From positions 124,001-188,000 of the forward strand of contig NZ_LMEO01000012.1 in assembly GCF_001426375.1 (NCBI RefSeq): 64,000 nucleotides of DNA, given 5' to 3'. The translations under genes were made by a program, and so were the position numbers. Shown here in pieces: positions 9,756 through 19,089 of the stretch. Every line of letters starts with the position of its first letter. Position 1 is the first letter of the stretch. The notes beneath the pieces are model-generated. The model was not told the DNA's origin and did no database searches. It saw nothing but the letters and a program-made list of their open reading frames with translations. This DNA is from Paenibacillus sp. Root444D2. GTDB taxonomy: Bacteria > Bacillota > Bacilli > Paenibacillales > NBRC-103111.

Positions 9756-10601
9756 TCAAAGAAGACCAATCCAAGCAATCATTCTACCTGTAGAACCGCC
9801 TTCTTTTCGATGTGAAAAAAAGAGATCCGTGCTACAACTCGTACATAACTGAGATACTTCGATATGGGACGACAAAATTCCTGCTTGCAGTAACAATTTT
9901 CGGTTCAATTCTTGCAAATTCAGCATATACTTGCCATTTCCTTTGTCGACCATAACAGTTTGACGCTCTTCAGATGATGCTTTGACATCCGAAAGTACAT
10001 GGTTCACACGATTAGCTACAGTCTCATCAACCTCATAGCAGCAAGCTCTTATGGATGGACCAATTGCCGCGCGAATGTCTGAGGCCTGACTACCAAAAGT
10101 ATGTGTCATTAAGGATATAGTAGCCATGGAAATGTTTAACACTGTGCCTTTCCAACCTGCATGAGCAAGCCCGGCAACACGCATAACAGGATCATAGAAA
10201 AATAACGGCACACAATCTGCAAATTGCGCACAAAGAACGATCCCCTTCTCACTCGTTATGAAGCCGTCCTTCGCCTGAATGGCCGTTTCCCTGGATGTTC
10301 TGCCCATGCCCTTTTCCTGTAGACTTACTACAGTGACTTCGTTACCATGCACCTGCTCTGCATACGTAAATGCTTCAAACGGCAGTCCAACGGTTTCAGC
10401 GATCAACTCACGATTCCTCACCACATGCTCTGGTACATCGTTCACATGCAACCCGCAATTAAGTGTCGAATACGGCGCCTGACTCACTCCGCCATGGCGG
10501 GATGTAAAACCAACTGTTAATTCCCTGTACTGCTCCATCCAGCTTGCGATCGTAAATAGGACTGGCCCCTCTTCTTTCGCTTGTTTCACAAATGGTTCCA
10601 C
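9756..10601 (-). CDS. pgeF: PgeF/YlmD-type purine nucleoside phosphorylase (former laccase-domain protein)
   Basis: Protein of the YfiH/YlmD family (281 aa). The zinc-binding residues are visible in HAGWKGT, in CxQFADCVP-like AQFADCVPLFFYD, and in the conserved AIGPSIRACCYEV and FFSHRKEGGSTGRM segments. Family members act on purine nucleosides, and E. coli YfiH has also been linked to editing of peptidoglycan precursors; both points come from the family. An in-frame GTG at 10619 is possible, but GTG at 10601 sits eight bases after GGGGAGAG and is preferred. The gene is 45 bp ahead of ylmE. Confidence 0.88.
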   Translation of the reverse strand: MEPFVKQAKEEGPVLFTIASWMEQYRELTVGFTSRHGGVSQAPYSTLNCGLHVNDVPEHVVRNRELIAETVGLPFEAFTYAEQVHGNEVTVVSLQEKGMGRTSRETAIQAKDGFITSEKGIVLCAQFADCVPLFFYDPVMRVAGLAHAGWKGTVLNISMATISLMTHTFGSQASDIRAAIGPSIRACCYEVDETVANRVNHVLSDVKASSEERQTVMVDKGNGKYMLNLQELNRKLLLQAGILSSHIEVSQLCTSCSTDLFFSHRKEGGSTGRMIAWIGLL

Positions 10602-10651
10602 GGTTGTCTCTCTCCCCACACTTGGATCTTTACTTCCTTTTACTTTAGCAC

Positions 10652-10715
10652 AAAATAAAAAGACACACGATGTTTGCTTCGCCTGCCCATAAAGCAGCAG
10701 CCTTCGCTCGTGTGC
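10652..10715 (-). terminator. Possible terminator after ymxH
   Basis: ACACACGA (10663-10670) and TCGTGTG (10708-10714) form the base of a hairpin, followed on the minus strand by CTTTTTATTTT. The inner part is only partly paired. It could separate ymxH from pgeF. Confidence 0.5.
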
Positions 10716-10721
10716 CTTCCG

Positions 10722-11021
10722 TCAATTACGGAATTGCTGATTGAACTCATAAACACCTTCGTTATCATCCGTTTGACGATAAGGCCGGACATCTTCTAAT
10801 TTCACAAGAACGACATCCGCACCGATTTTCACAATATGCTTCCAAGGTATAATGACATCTGTCCCTGAACCAAACAACCCGAAAAATCGGCTTTGATTAG
10901 GTACAACAATCGATTCGATACGACCCTGACGCAGATCAAGCTCCAAATCACTGATTTGCCCGAGCTTTTTACCATCGACAATATTGATTACATCTTTCGT
11001 CTGGAAATCAGATATTTTCAT
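10722..11021 (-). CDS. ymxH: YlmC/YmxH-family PRC-barrel sporulation protein
   Basis: Small PRC-barrel protein (99 aa) starting MKISDFQTKDVINIVDGKKLG, with the conserved DLELD and VPWKHIVKIG-like (IIPWKHIVKIGADVVLV) segments of the YlmC/YmxH family. These small cytosolic proteins are sporulation-associated, with no defined activity. The frame reaches 11123, but only the ATG at 11021 starts at the family boundary, with GTGGTGA about ten bases before it. It follows sigG after a terminator, the same neighbourhood as in B. subtilis. Confidence 0.85.
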   Translation of the reverse strand: MKISDFQTKDVINIVDGKKLGQISDLELDLRQGRIESIVVPNQSRFFGLFGSGTDVIIPWKHIVKIGADVVLVKLEDVRPYRQTDDNEGVYEFNQQFRN

Positions 11022-11107
11022 GAGGCTATTCACCACGAATCTCATTAGGATTTTTAACTGATTTTGTACTAGTATATGTGCGGTGTGGGCAAAATGTCCT
11101 GAAAACC

Positions 11108-11148
11108 AAAAAAAGACCTTCACGGCTTGTCACAGCCGATCCAGTCTT
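11108..11148 (-). terminator. Terminator after sigG
   Basis: On the minus strand AAGACT...CGGCT-gtgaca-AGCCG...GGTCTT is followed by TTTTTTT. It lies within 50 bp of the sigG stop codon. Confidence 0.75.
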
Positions 11149-11156
11149 TATGTTAA

Positions 11157-11939
11157 TTACGATTTCACATGTTTCTGCATCTGACAGATGGCCGATTTCT
11201 CAAGCCTGGAAACCTGAGCTTGGGAAATGCCGATCTCATCGGCAACCTCCATCTGCGTTTTCCCTTCAAAAAATCGCATAGAGAGAATCATCTTCTCCCT
11301 AGCATTTAATTTACGCATAGCTTCACGAAGAGCAATCCCTTCAATCCACGACATGTCCTTATTGCGCTCATCACTGATCTGGTCCATAACATAGATGGGA
11401 TCTCCGCCATCATGATAAATCGGTTCGAATAACGATACCGGGTCTTGAATGGCATCAAGCGCGAATACTACATCCTCCTTGGGCACATTAAGGGCCTCGG
11501 AGATTTCGTAGATCGTAGGCTCGCGTGAATTCTGATTCGTCAAGCTGTCTCTGACTTGCAGAGCCTTGTAAGCAATATCTCTTAAGGAACGAGAAACGCG
11601 AATCGGGTTATTATCTCGTAAGTAGCGGCGAATCTCACCTATAATCATCGGTACAGCATAGGTCGAGAACTTGACGTTTTGACTTAAATCAAAGTTATCA
11701 ATGGCTTTCATCAAACCAATACAGCCAACTTGGAAGAGATCGTCCACATACTCTCCGCGATTGTTGAACCGCTGGATCACACTTAGAACTAACCTTAGGT
11801 TCCCATTGACCAATTTCTCTCTTGCAGCTCGCTCCTGTTTCGTCTGCAAATCAGAGAACAGTTCACGCATTTCAGCATTGGTCAGAACAGGCAGTTTGGC
11901 GGTATCAACACCACATATCTCAACTTTATTTCGGGTCAC
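11157..11939 (-). CDS. sigG: Forespore-specific RNA polymerase sigma factor SigG
   Basis: Late forespore sigma factor (260 aa, the same length as B. subtilis SigG). The N-terminus TRNKVEICGVDTAKLPVL is near-identical to the known protein. Regions 2 (NLRLVLSVIQRF ... FSTYAVPMIIGEIRR), 3 and 4 (MEVADEIGISQAQVSRLEKSA) are complete. The reading frame is open upstream to 12080, but the correct start is GTG at 11939, eight bases after GGGAGG. It lies downstream of sigE, as in other endospore formers. Expression is probably under forespore control and also by readthrough from the spoIIG operon. Confidence 0.97.
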   Translation of the reverse strand: MTRNKVEICGVDTAKLPVLTNAEMRELFSDLQTKQERAAREKLVNGNLRLVLSVIQRFNNRGEYVDDLFQVGCIGLMKAIDNFDLSQNVKFSTYAVPMIIGEIRRYLRDNNPIRVSRSLRDIAYKALQVRDSLTNQNSREPTIYEISEALNVPKEDVVFALDAIQDPVSLFEPIYHDGGDPIYVMDQISDERNKDMSWIEGIALREAMRKLNAREKMILSMRFFEGKTQMEVADEIGISQAQVSRLEKSAICQMQKHVKS

Positions 11940-12100
11940 CGTGATTACCTCCCAAGGAGAAACATTACTGTTAATTATCCCCGTGAGCGGTTGATTTATT
12001 CCTGTCCTATCCCATGAAGAGCGACTTGACAAAAGGGTTTCGACTCGCTCCCTCCCGTGACTGCTGAACAATTTCGACATGACCCGTCAAAAAATATTTT

Positions 12101-12823
12101 TCAGACCATCTTATTAAATTCTTTACGAAGCCTTTTAATAATGCGCTTTTCCAATCTAGAGATATACGATTGTGAAATGCCCAGCAAGTCAGCGACGTCC
12201 TTTTGCGTTTTTTCCTCCCCGTCTTGCAGGCCAAAACGAAGCTCCATGATGATGCGTTCCCGCTCTGTTAACTTATCAAGTGCTTTATGAAGCAGCTTTC
12301 GATCTACCTGTTCTTCAATATTTCTGTAAATGGTGTCATTCTCGGTCCCTAAAACATCAGATAAAAGAAGTTCATTTCCGTCCCAATCAATATTAAGCGG
12401 TTCATCGAAAGAAACTTCCGTACGTATTTTACTGTTTCGTCTCAAGTACATGAGTATTTCATTTTCAATACAGCGGGAAGCATATGTAGCTAGCTTGATC
12501 TTTTTCTCAGGATCAAAAGTGTTCACCGCTTTAATTAGGCCGATGGCACCGATAGAAACCAAATCCTCGATATTGATGCCAGTATTTTCGAACTTTCTAG
12601 CTATATAGACAACCAATCTCAGGTTGCGCTCAATCAGCATAGCTCGCACTGCAGCATCCCCGGACGGTAACTTTTCCAATAAGTACTCTTCTTCTTCTCG
12701 CGTAAGTGGTGGCGGTAACGCCTCACTACCACCAATGTAGTAGATTTCTTCGCCTTTGAGACCTAATAGCATTAAAATACGATAGTACGCTAGTTGAAAA
12801 AGCATTTTCCACTTCAAGAACAT
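12101..12823 (-). CDS. sigE: Mother-cell RNA polymerase sigma factor SigE (pro-form)
   Basis: Pro-sigma-E (240 aa). The amphipathic N-terminal pro-sequence (about the first 27-29 residues, up to the conserved [13 protein letters not shown]) is removed by SpoIIGA after septation; the cleavage site follows from B. subtilis homology. The core regions are near-identical to the family: [44 protein letters not shown] and the region 4 helix-turn-helix ([19 protein letters not shown]). Start ATG at 12823 follows AGGAGG, which adjoins a double hairpin repeat. It is cotranscribed with spoIIGA. Confidence 0.98.
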   Translation of the reverse strand: MFLKWKMLFQLAYYRILMLLGLKGEEIYYIGGSEALPPPLTREEEEYLLEKLPSGDAAVRAMLIERNLRLVVYIARKFENTGINIEDLVSIGAIGLIKAVNTFDPEKKIKLATYASRCIENEILMYLRRNSKIRTEVSFDEPLNIDWDGNELLLSDVLGTENDTIYRNIEEQVDRKLLHKALDKLTERERIIMELRFGLQDGEEKTQKDVADLLGISQSYISRLEKRIIKRLRKEFNKMV

Positions 12824-12831
12824 GTTAGTTT

Positions 12832-12900
12832 CCTCCTAAGAGTTTTGCGTATGCAAAACTTTCATCGTAAGCATATGTAGAGTTTTGCTGCTAGCAAAAC
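12832..12900 (-). repeat. Hairpin/Shine-Dalgarno repeat, copy C (before sigE)
   Basis: The perfect stem AGTTTTGC-gtat-GCAAAACT (12841-12860) lies immediately upstream of TTAGGAGG. A second stem, GTTTTGC-tgcta-GCAAAAC, lies at 12882-12900. The spacer TTCATCGTAAGCATATGTAG resembles that of copy B before divIVA. Confidence 0.8.
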
Positions 12901-12964
12901 AAATTTCCTAAACCGAAGAAGTGGTGGTTTACGTTACTTATTACTCACCTTCATTTTGAAAGCG

Positions 12965-13888
12965 CTATCCTGCTGAAATCAAAGCTGGATGGATAATCGC
13001 TTGATAAGTGCCGTCACTGCATAGCTTTCCTCCATCAAGTCCGATAAGCACCTTAGACGCTTCAATTTGCAAATGATTATGGGTGATCACCACCTTATCC
13101 GGTTTAATGGCCAGCATGAATTGGGTATTCCGATTAACGCCACGGTATGGCACGAGACGCAATCGATCCTGCCAAACAAATTCCTCTACACCCAAACCAC
13201 TTATGATCTGATCAACATCTGCCGATCGAATCCTTTGGAGCCATTCTACAGGCAATACATCCCCCCACTCAGACACTTCCATGACCATTACAGGGGTTCG
13301 TGTCAACGGGTCATACAATTGATTCCCCGTGTCTATTAAACCTTTACAAGAGGCTGTATAATCACCCACATGAATCGTTACTTCCGCCAAATAAGATGTC
13401 AACACCTCACGCTGTTTCGAACTCTGAAACACCGTTCGAAACCACCATAGCAAAGGTAAGAGCAGCACAAGCACAAACAGGAGGCCTCCAACCTGCACCT
13501 GAAACATGGCCACACCTGTTTGCGTAAACACAATCCCCTTCATCACATCAGACGAGGATGCCAGTACATAATGAATGCCGAACATACCACCGGCCACAGC
13601 AAAATTCACTAAAAGGAACGTTCCGATGTTTCTTAATAAATTTTGTAAGGAGCCAAACCCAAAAGCAGTCATAATCATACCGACACAGAACATACATTTC
13701 ACAGAAAATGTAAAAAGAAATAACGGCACTGGCAAGAACATAATGACCACATAGGAAGCTCCCAAAACCGACGAACCTACGATTCTCCACCACTTGAACG
13801 ATATTTTCCGCGTTTTAGCCGTTACGATAAGCATGGCCGCATCCATCAGAAAGTTCAGCAGGAAAATGAGATCCGCATAGACGACCAC
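12965..13888 (-). CDS. spoIIGA: Sporulation sigma-E factor processing peptidase SpoIIGA
   Basis: Membrane-embedded aspartic protease (307 aa) that matures pro-SigE in the mother cell after a signal from SpoIIR. Five hydrophobic segments occupy about residues 1-150. The C-terminal protease domain carries the catalytic GLIDTGNQL motif (D186) and the conserved VLIGLDGG segment near the end. The start is GTG at 13888 with GGAGGTGA seven bases away. It is the first gene of the spoIIG operon and is separated from ftsZ by a terminator, so it needs its own promoter. Confidence 0.95.
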   Translation of the reverse strand: MVVYADLIFLLNFLMDAAMLIVTAKTRKISFKWWRIVGSSVLGASYVVIMFLPVPLFLFTFSVKCMFCVGMIMTAFGFGSLQNLLRNIGTFLLVNFAVAGGMFGIHYVLASSSDVMKGIVFTQTGVAMFQVQVGGLLFVLVLLLPLLWWFRTVFQSSKQREVLTSYLAEVTIHVGDYTASCKGLIDTGNQLYDPLTRTPVMVMEVSEWGDVLPVEWLQRIRSADVDQIISGLGVEEFVWQDRLRLVPYRGVNRNTQFMLAIKPDKVVITHNHLQIEASKVLIGLDGGKLCSDGTYQAIIHPALISAG

Positions 13889-13915
13889 AATTTCCTCACC
13901 TCCAAGACGGATGCT

Positions 13916-13945
13916 TTTATAGTAATTTTTCTGACGAAACTTTAA
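13916..13945 (-). promoter_or_regulatory. Candidate Spo0A-controlled promoter of spoIIGA-sigE
   Basis: TGACGAA at 13932-13938 matches the 0A-box consensus TGNCGAA. A TATAAA hexamer lies at 13916-13921, close to the GTG at 13888. The arrangement resembles B. subtilis spoIIG, where Spo0A~P activates a sigma-A promoter, but the -35 element here (TTAAAG) is weak. This is an inference from motif and context. Confidence 0.4.
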
Positions 13946-14063
13946 GGTTCTAAATCAGTATATGGGAATCCAAATTCAAAGTCTGTCTAAACTTGCTAGT
14001 AGGATGATACTTTTTTTGTCAGTTGACGCGGCCTATTCCAAGCTAGAAAAGCCCTAAGAACAA

Positions 14064-14101
14064 CAAAAAACCGAAGCCTCTACATCATGTAGGGCTTCGG
14101 T
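14064..14101 (-). terminator. Strong terminator between ftsZ and spoIIGA
   Basis: On the minus strand ACCGAAGCC and GGCTTCGGT arms, plus an inner TACAT/ATGTA stem, are followed by six T. It lies just past the ftsZ stop and ends the dcw transcript. Confidence 0.9.
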
Positions 14102-14122
14102 CTCTTTACAAATATTGTGTAA

Positions 14123-15244
14123 TTATTTGTCGGTATTCCGTCCGCGATTACGCAGAAACGTCGGAATATCTAATTGGTCGTTAGAAGGTTGTGAACCAAA
14201 AGGTTTCAAGTTGTTCAAACGATTGTCTGGTGCAGGAGTTTCTGGTTGACCCGTGCCAGGACGTTTGATCGGTTGATGAACAGGCGCTGCCTTATGCTCG
14301 AAACCAGTTGCAATAACAGTAACGAGAATTTCATCTTTGAGTTTATCATCAATGACAGCTCCGAAAATCATGTTCACTTCGATATCAGATGCAGATGCAA
14401 CGATATCAGCTGCTTCATTGACTTCGTACAAGCTGAGATTCACGCCACCCGTAATGTTCATCAGAACCCCGCGCGCTCCTTCAATGGAAGTTTCCAACAA
14501 GGGGCTGGAGATCGCTTTCTTAGCTGCTTCAGCTGCACGATTCTCACCTGTTGCCACACCGATACCCATGAGGGCCGAGCCGCGCTCTGTCATAATCGTT
14601 TTGACATCCGCAAAATCGAGATTGATTAATCCAGGTACAGCAATTAAGTCTGAGATCCCTTGTACACCTTGACGAAGTACGTTATCTGCTTCGCGGAAAG
14701 CTTCAAGCATAGGTGTCTTCTTATCTACAATCTCTAGTAGACGATCATTCGGGATAATAATAAGCGTGTCTACTTTCTCTTTCAATGCTGCAATTCCTTG
14801 CTCAGCTTGCAAAGAGCGTTTGCGTCCTTCAAACGTGAACGGACGTGTAACAACACCCACTGTTAAAGCGCCTACTTCTTTGGCGATTTCAGCAATCACC
14901 GGTGCTGCTCCAGTACCCGTACCGCCACCCATACCGGCTGTAACGAATACCATGTCTGCGCCGCGAAGCGTATTCAGAATTGTCTCCCTTGACTCTTCTG
15001 CCGCTTTCTTACCTACTTCAGGGTTCGCACCTGCACCTAGACCGCGTGTCAGTTTATCCCCGATTTGTAATTTATGCACAGACTTAGCTAAGTGTAAAGC
15101 TTGAGCATCTGTATTAACGGTGATAAACTCAACGCCTTTAACACCGTTCTCGATCATCCGGTTTACTGCATTGCTTCCGCCGCCACCAACACCGATGACT
15201 TTTATTTGAGCCAATTGGTCTAAATCCATATCAAATTCAAACAT
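14123..15244 (-). CDS. ftsZ: Cell division GTPase FtsZ
   Basis: Tubulin-like GTPase (373 aa) that forms the Z ring. The nucleotide-binding loops are intact: [13 protein letters not shown] near the N-terminus, the tubulin signature GGGTGTGA (residues 106-113) and NLDFADV. The T7-loop region and the extreme C-terminal peptide [10 protein letters not shown], which binds FtsA/SepF, are conserved. A start three codons upstream (15253) would put the ribosome binding site too close. [10 protein letters not shown] at 15244, with AGGGGG eleven bases before it, matches related proteins. It follows ftsA by 30 bp. Confidence 0.98.
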   Translation of the reverse strand: MFEFDMDLDQLAQIKVIGVGGGGSNAVNRMIENGVKGVEFITVNTDAQALHLAKSVHKLQIGDKLTRGLGAGANPEVGKKAAEESRETILNTLRGADMVFVTAGMGGGTGTGAAPVIAEIAKEVGALTVGVVTRPFTFEGRKRSLQAEQGIAALKEKVDTLIIIPNDRLLEIVDKKTPMLEAFREADNVLRQGVQGISDLIAVPGLINLDFADVKTIMTERGSALMGIGVATGENRAAEAAKKAISSPLLETSIEGARGVLMNITGGVNLSLYEVNEAADIVASASDIEVNMIFGAVIDDKLKDEILVTVIATGFEHKAAPVHQPIKRPGTGQPETPAPDNRLNNLKPFGSQPSNDQLDIPTFLRNRGRNTDK

Positions 15245-15274
15245 GTGAGTCATATCCCCCTAACTTTGCGTTCA

Positions 15275-16522
15275 CTATATAAATTCACTGAAAAAATTTT
15301 TTACCCGTTCAAGAAAACCTGGTTTATTACTATCGGAGGATTTTTTTGCTGTTGTCTTCGTTACTACTTTCTTCGAGAAACCCGAATTCCGATTTTTCAT
15401 ATATTTGGATACGAATTGAATGATACCAACGCCACTCGTGTAGGAAGGATCACGTACTCCAATGAAATCCGGAACAGCGATACGTACAGATGTTGCAAGT
15501 TCAGCTTGTGCGACCGCAAGTATGCCTGGCATACAAACCGTTCCGCCTGTAAGCACATAACCACCAGCTAAATCACCATATCCTAAACGATGAACTTCCG
15601 CACGAATCATTTGGAAAATTTCTTCAACACGGGGTTCAATAATATTCGCGAGGTCTACTTGCGAAAACTCTTTTTCCACATTGCTTCCCATTCTCGTAAC
15701 CTTAAAGACTTGATCGGGCGCTGAATCATCTACAGAAGCACAACCGTATTTCAGCTTTATTTTCTCTGCGATTTCGAGCTGAGTCCGGAGTCCAATTGCG
15801 ATATCATTACTGATGTACTCGCCACCGATTTGAATCGTCGACGTTGCCACAAGATTACCTTGTTCAAATACAGCAATCGTTGCTGCCCCTGCACCTACAT
15901 CAACAAGAACCGTTCCAACAACTTTCTCATCCTTTGATAAGGCTAACTGTCCAGATGCTAGCGACATCAAGATGAGGCCTGCAACCTTCAGTTCGGATTT
16001 TTCCACAACACGGATTAAATTATGTATCCCTGTCTTCGCTCCAGTGATAATTGTTGCTTCCACTTCTAAGCGAACACCAATCATGCCACGAGGATCATTA
16101 ATACCTTCTTGTCCATCTACTAAGTATTGCTTAGGTACAACTCCAATAATTTCACGTTCGGGAGGTAATGCGATGACTCTAGCCGCCTGAATAACACGAT
16201 CAATATCCTCTTCTCCGATTTCTCGGTCTTCATTAGAAACAGCGACAACACCATGACTAGATTGAAGAGCAATATGATTACCTGAAATTCCTACGTAAAC
16301 CTCGGAAATTTGTACGCCGACCATTCGTTCAGCATGATCGACAGCGCTGCGAATTGAATTCACAGTTTGATCAATATCAACGATTGCGCCTTTACGAATA
16401 CCCTCTGACTCGGCAGATCCCACACCTATTATATTAATGGTTCCGTTTACGACTTCCCCAATAATAGCTCGAACCTTGGATGTACCGATGTCTAAACTAA
16501 CAATGATGTCATTGTTGCTCAA
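15275..16522 (-). CDS. ftsA: Cell division protein FtsA
   Basis: Actin-like ATPase (415 aa) that tethers FtsZ to the membrane. The N-terminal phosphate loop SLDIGTSKVRAIIGE, the second phosphate motif GTVLVDVGAGAATIAVF, the adenosine motif GGYVLTGGT and the C-terminal amphipathic helix (PGFLERVKNFFSEFI) are all present. The latter is the membrane-targeting sequence. ATG at 16522 follows AGGAGGTGCCAGGGGCTTG. A 277-bp AT-rich gap separates it from divIB. Confidence 0.97.
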   Translation of the reverse strand: MSNNDIIVSLDIGTSKVRAIIGEVVNGTINIIGVGSAESEGIRKGAIVDIDQTVNSIRSAVDHAERMVGVQISEVYVGISGNHIALQSSHGVVAVSNEDREIGEEDIDRVIQAARVIALPPEREIIGVVPKQYLVDGQEGINDPRGMIGVRLEVEATIITGAKTGIHNLIRVVEKSELKVAGLILMSLASGQLALSKDEKVVGTVLVDVGAGAATIAVFEQGNLVATSTIQIGGEYISNDIAIGLRTQLEIAEKIKLKYGCASVDDSAPDQVFKVTRMGSNVEKEFSQVDLANIIEPRVEEIFQMIRAEVHRLGYGDLAGGYVLTGGTVCMPGILAVAQAELATSVRIAVPDFIGVRDPSYTSGVGIIQFVSKYMKNRNSGFSKKVVTKTTAKKSSDSNKPGFLERVKNFFSEFI

Positions 16523-16799
16523 GCCCCTGGCACCTCCTGTAACTTGGGTAATAAAGTGAATTCCTCACAAATACTTCTATACGTATTCCACACAACCGCC
16601 ATATTCCCTCTTTTTTCTACATTTTTTTTGCTAGTAAAAAAAGTCATTTACATATCTAGTCTTAATGATGAGAAAATGATATAGATCCTGTCTAGTAAAT
16701 ACTTAAATCAATGTAATGAACTGATAGATACCTAATTAACCATAAATCTAATTTTAACATTATTTTAAGTGATTGAGTAGCCCATTAAACGTTTTTTTG
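16523..16799 (-). other. AT-rich gap between divIB and ftsA
   Basis: This 277-bp stretch has no supported reading frame. B. subtilis carries ylxW, ylxX and sbp here. No clear terminator is visible after divIB. An ftsAZ promoter would be expected, but I could not pick a convincing -35/-10 pair. Confidence 0.4.
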
Positions 16800-17708
16800 T
16801 CAGGAAGGACGCGCTGTTTCCTTTGGTGATGGTTTGGGCGTCGCTTTTGGAGTCGCCTTCGGGCTTGTCTTACCCCCATCTTTGTTCGAATCAGGTGTAG
16901 GACTTGGGGAATTGCCCCCAGCTTTCTGACCGGATGAATTGTTCGCTTCATTTTTGGAATCTTCATTGGGTTCGAAAGGAGCGTGATATTCTACTTCTAG
17001 CATTTTGATAACACCACTCGTAATATGATCTTCTTGTAAGCTTGCTATATAAGCAGGTAAATTGTCAATTTTCTCAGGTAAATAGGCAATGGTTGTATAC
17101 ACTTCAAATTGGGATCTTGTGTACAGTTTGATCTTGTCAGGGTATGGTTCCGATGGGTCCGGTTTAATTTCGGATATGTCAGAAAGCGCACTCTCCGGAA
17201 TTTCTCCAAGCACTTTGCAAAGTGCGGCCTTATTCGGATCGCCGTCTGTCCACCCCGTCAAAATTGGCATATCTAAGGGAATGCTTCCTGCAGAAAGCTG
17301 CACGACAGCACCATCAGCAAGCACAGCCTGCTTCTTACCATCTGCTCCAATTTGGAACGCCACTTTCGGGAATTCTTCTACATTAATACGGATAATACCT
17401 GGAAAATGCTTCTTCACGACGGCTGTTTTGATCATAGGCATCTTGGCAATGCGCTGCTGGATAGCTTGTGAGCTAACTGCAAAGAAACGATCACCGATAG
17501 CAATTTGACTAGCTTGTCCAATTGCTTCTGAGGCCATGAGTTCATTTCCTTCAACCTCAATGGCACTTATTCGGCTAAGGGAAGATTGAAAAAACAAAAT
17601 GATAAGAACAGTGATGAAAAAAACGAACAAGAAAATGAGCAGCTTCCGATTCGTACGCGCACGCGGCTTAGGAACAGGCAGAGTGGGTACTTTGCGGTCT
17701 TCTGACAA
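16800..17708 (-). CDS. divIB: Cell division protein DivIB (FtsQ)
   Basis: Bitopic divisome protein (302 aa) that works with FtsL and DivIC. A short cytosolic region rich in Pro/Arg/Lys is followed by one membrane segment (LLIFLFVFFITVLIILFF), a POTRA domain beginning ISAIEVEGNELMASEAI, the beta domain, and a long low-complexity tail of Ser/Pro/Lys/Thr (about the last 55 residues, with ATPKATPKPSPKE). The frame opens with GTG at 17720, but that codon has no ribosome binding site. TTG at 17708 follows AGGTGG by eight bases and is preferred. Confidence 0.92.
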   Translation of the reverse strand: MSEDRKVPTLPVPKPRARTNRKLLIFLFVFFITVLIILFFQSSLSRISAIEVEGNELMASEAIGQASQIAIGDRFFAVSSQAIQQRIAKMPMIKTAVVKKHFPGIIRINVEEFPKVAFQIGADGKKQAVLADGAVVQLSAGSIPLDMPILTGWTDGDPNKAALCKVLGEIPESALSDISEIKPDPSEPYPDKIKLYTRSQFEVYTTIAYLPEKIDNLPAYIASLQEDHITSGVIKMLEVEYHAPFEPNEDSKNEANNSSGQKAGGNSPSPTPDSNKDGGKTSPKATPKATPKPSPKETARPS

Positions 17709-17805
17709 GATGGGCACCACCTATTATTTTCGTATGATAAACAAATGAAAACCGTGTATCCCCACCTGCAAGCAGGAAGGGATCCGCGGAAGTCATTCAA
17801 ACATT

Positions 17806-19074
17806 CTACTCGCTTGGGACGGGTGATTGGCGATGCACGGAGGCTCCCAGCATGGAAAGCATATGTTCAATTCTATCATAGCCTCTATCAATATGATGAA
17901 TTTGCTCAACGATCGTTGTGCCATGCGCAGCCAGACCGGCAATAACAAGCGCTGCACCGGCTCGCAAATCAGTCGCTTCAACTGTAGCTCCATATAGCCT
18001 TGGAACCCCTCGGATAAAGGCTGAACTCATATCTACACGGATATCCGCTCCCATACGGGAAAGTTCATCAACGTGTTTAAATCTACCTTCGAATATCGTT
18101 TCTTTCATTACGCTCAGTCCATCTGCTAGAGATAACAGCACCATGACTTGCGATTGAAGATCCGTTGGAAAGGACGGATGCGGTGAAGTAACAATTCGTT
18201 CGACCGGCTTCGGTCTAGTCGGACAGCTTACATGTATTATATCACCGTCCGTGATGATTTGAACACCTGCGCGCTTGAGGACATGGATAACCGAGGTTAA
18301 ATGAGCAGGGTTCACCTTTTCCAAGGTTATATTTCCCTTCGTCGCAGCTGCTGCAACAAGGAATGTTCCGGCTACAATACGATCGGGTATGATGCGGTAT
18401 GCGCAAGGAGACAATGACTCCACTCCGCGAATCGTAATGGTGTCCGTACCTGCGCCAATGATATCGGCGCCCATCGCATTCAGGAAGTTTTGCAAATCCT
18501 GAATCTCAGGCTCACGGGCAGCATTGTAAATCGTTGTGATGCCCTCTGCCTTAACAGCAGCCATCATAATATTTTCTGTTGCACCAACACTTGGGAAGTC
18601 TAGAACAATCTCGCTGCCGTGCAATGAATCTGCCTTACAAACAATTTTGTTGGCGAATTCTTCAATGTTGGCTCCTAGAGCCTGCAGACCTTTAAGGTGC
18701 AAATCGATTTTACGTTCACCAATCGCGCAGCCACCCGGTTGATAGACCGTAACACTGCCGAATCTAGCGAGTAGCGGACCCATTAGAAAGATGGAAGAAC
18801 GCATCTGCCCCATCAATTCTTCTGGGATATGAGAGGAATGAGCTGTGGATGTTGTAATGGATACTGTATCCCCTTGCTGCTCAGCACGACAGCCCAGCGC
18901 GCGAAGAATGCGCAGCATGGTGTCAATATCGAGCAAATTAGGAACATTATGCAAGGTATGAGTGCCGCTAGCCAGGATGCAGGCTGCTAAAATTGGTAAT
19001 GCGGCGTTTTTCGCGCCGTGTATCTGGATGGCTCCCGTAAGAGGTCTTCCACCTTCGATAACGAGCTTCTCCAA
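17806..19074 (-). CDS. murA: UDP-N-acetylglucosamine 1-carboxyvinyltransferase
   Basis: MurA (422 aa) transfers enolpyruvate from PEP to UDP-GlcNAc, the first committed step of peptidoglycan synthesis. It starts MEKLVIEGGRPLTG, with the substrate lysine/asparagine in GAKNAALPIL. The active-site loop cysteine lies in PGGCAIGERKIDLHL, so fosfomycin sensitivity is expected. The start is TTG at 19074, seven bases after GGAGG. It is placed between murB and divIB rather than at a remote locus as in B. subtilis; a second copy (murAB/murZ) may exist elsewhere. Confidence 0.97.
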   Translation of the reverse strand: MEKLVIEGGRPLTGAIQIHGAKNAALPILAACILASGTHTLHNVPNLLDIDTMLRILRALGCRAEQQGDTVSITTSTAHSSHIPEELMGQMRSSIFLMGPLLARFGSVTVYQPGGCAIGERKIDLHLKGLQALGANIEEFANKIVCKADSLHGSEIVLDFPSVGATENIMMAAVKAEGITTIYNAAREPEIQDLQNFLNAMGADIIGAGTDTITIRGVESLSPCAYRIIPDRIVAGTFLVAAAATKGNITLEKVNPAHLTSVIHVLKRAGVQIITDGDIIHVSCPTRPKPVERIVTSPHPSFPTDLQSQVMVLLSLADGLSVMKETIFEGRFKHVDELSRMGADIRVDMSSAFIRGVPRLYGATVEATDLRAGAALVIAGLAAHGTTIVEQIHHIDRGYDRIEHMLSMLGASVHRQSPVPSE

Positions 19075-19089
19075 AGTTCCACCTCCGAT

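Noticed and set aside
11157-12080. Extended SigG reading frame
   Set aside because: The upstream 47 codons lack similarity to SigG; GTG at 11939 with GGGAGG gives the exact family length of 260.
12007-12234. 75-codon minus-strand frame between sigG and sigE
   Set aside because: It is an out-of-frame reading of the 3' end of sigE and the short gap; the encoded peptide is basic and unlike any family.
14246-14672. Overlapping plus-strand frames inside ftsZ
   Set aside because: They are shadows of a fully conserved ftsZ on the other strand.
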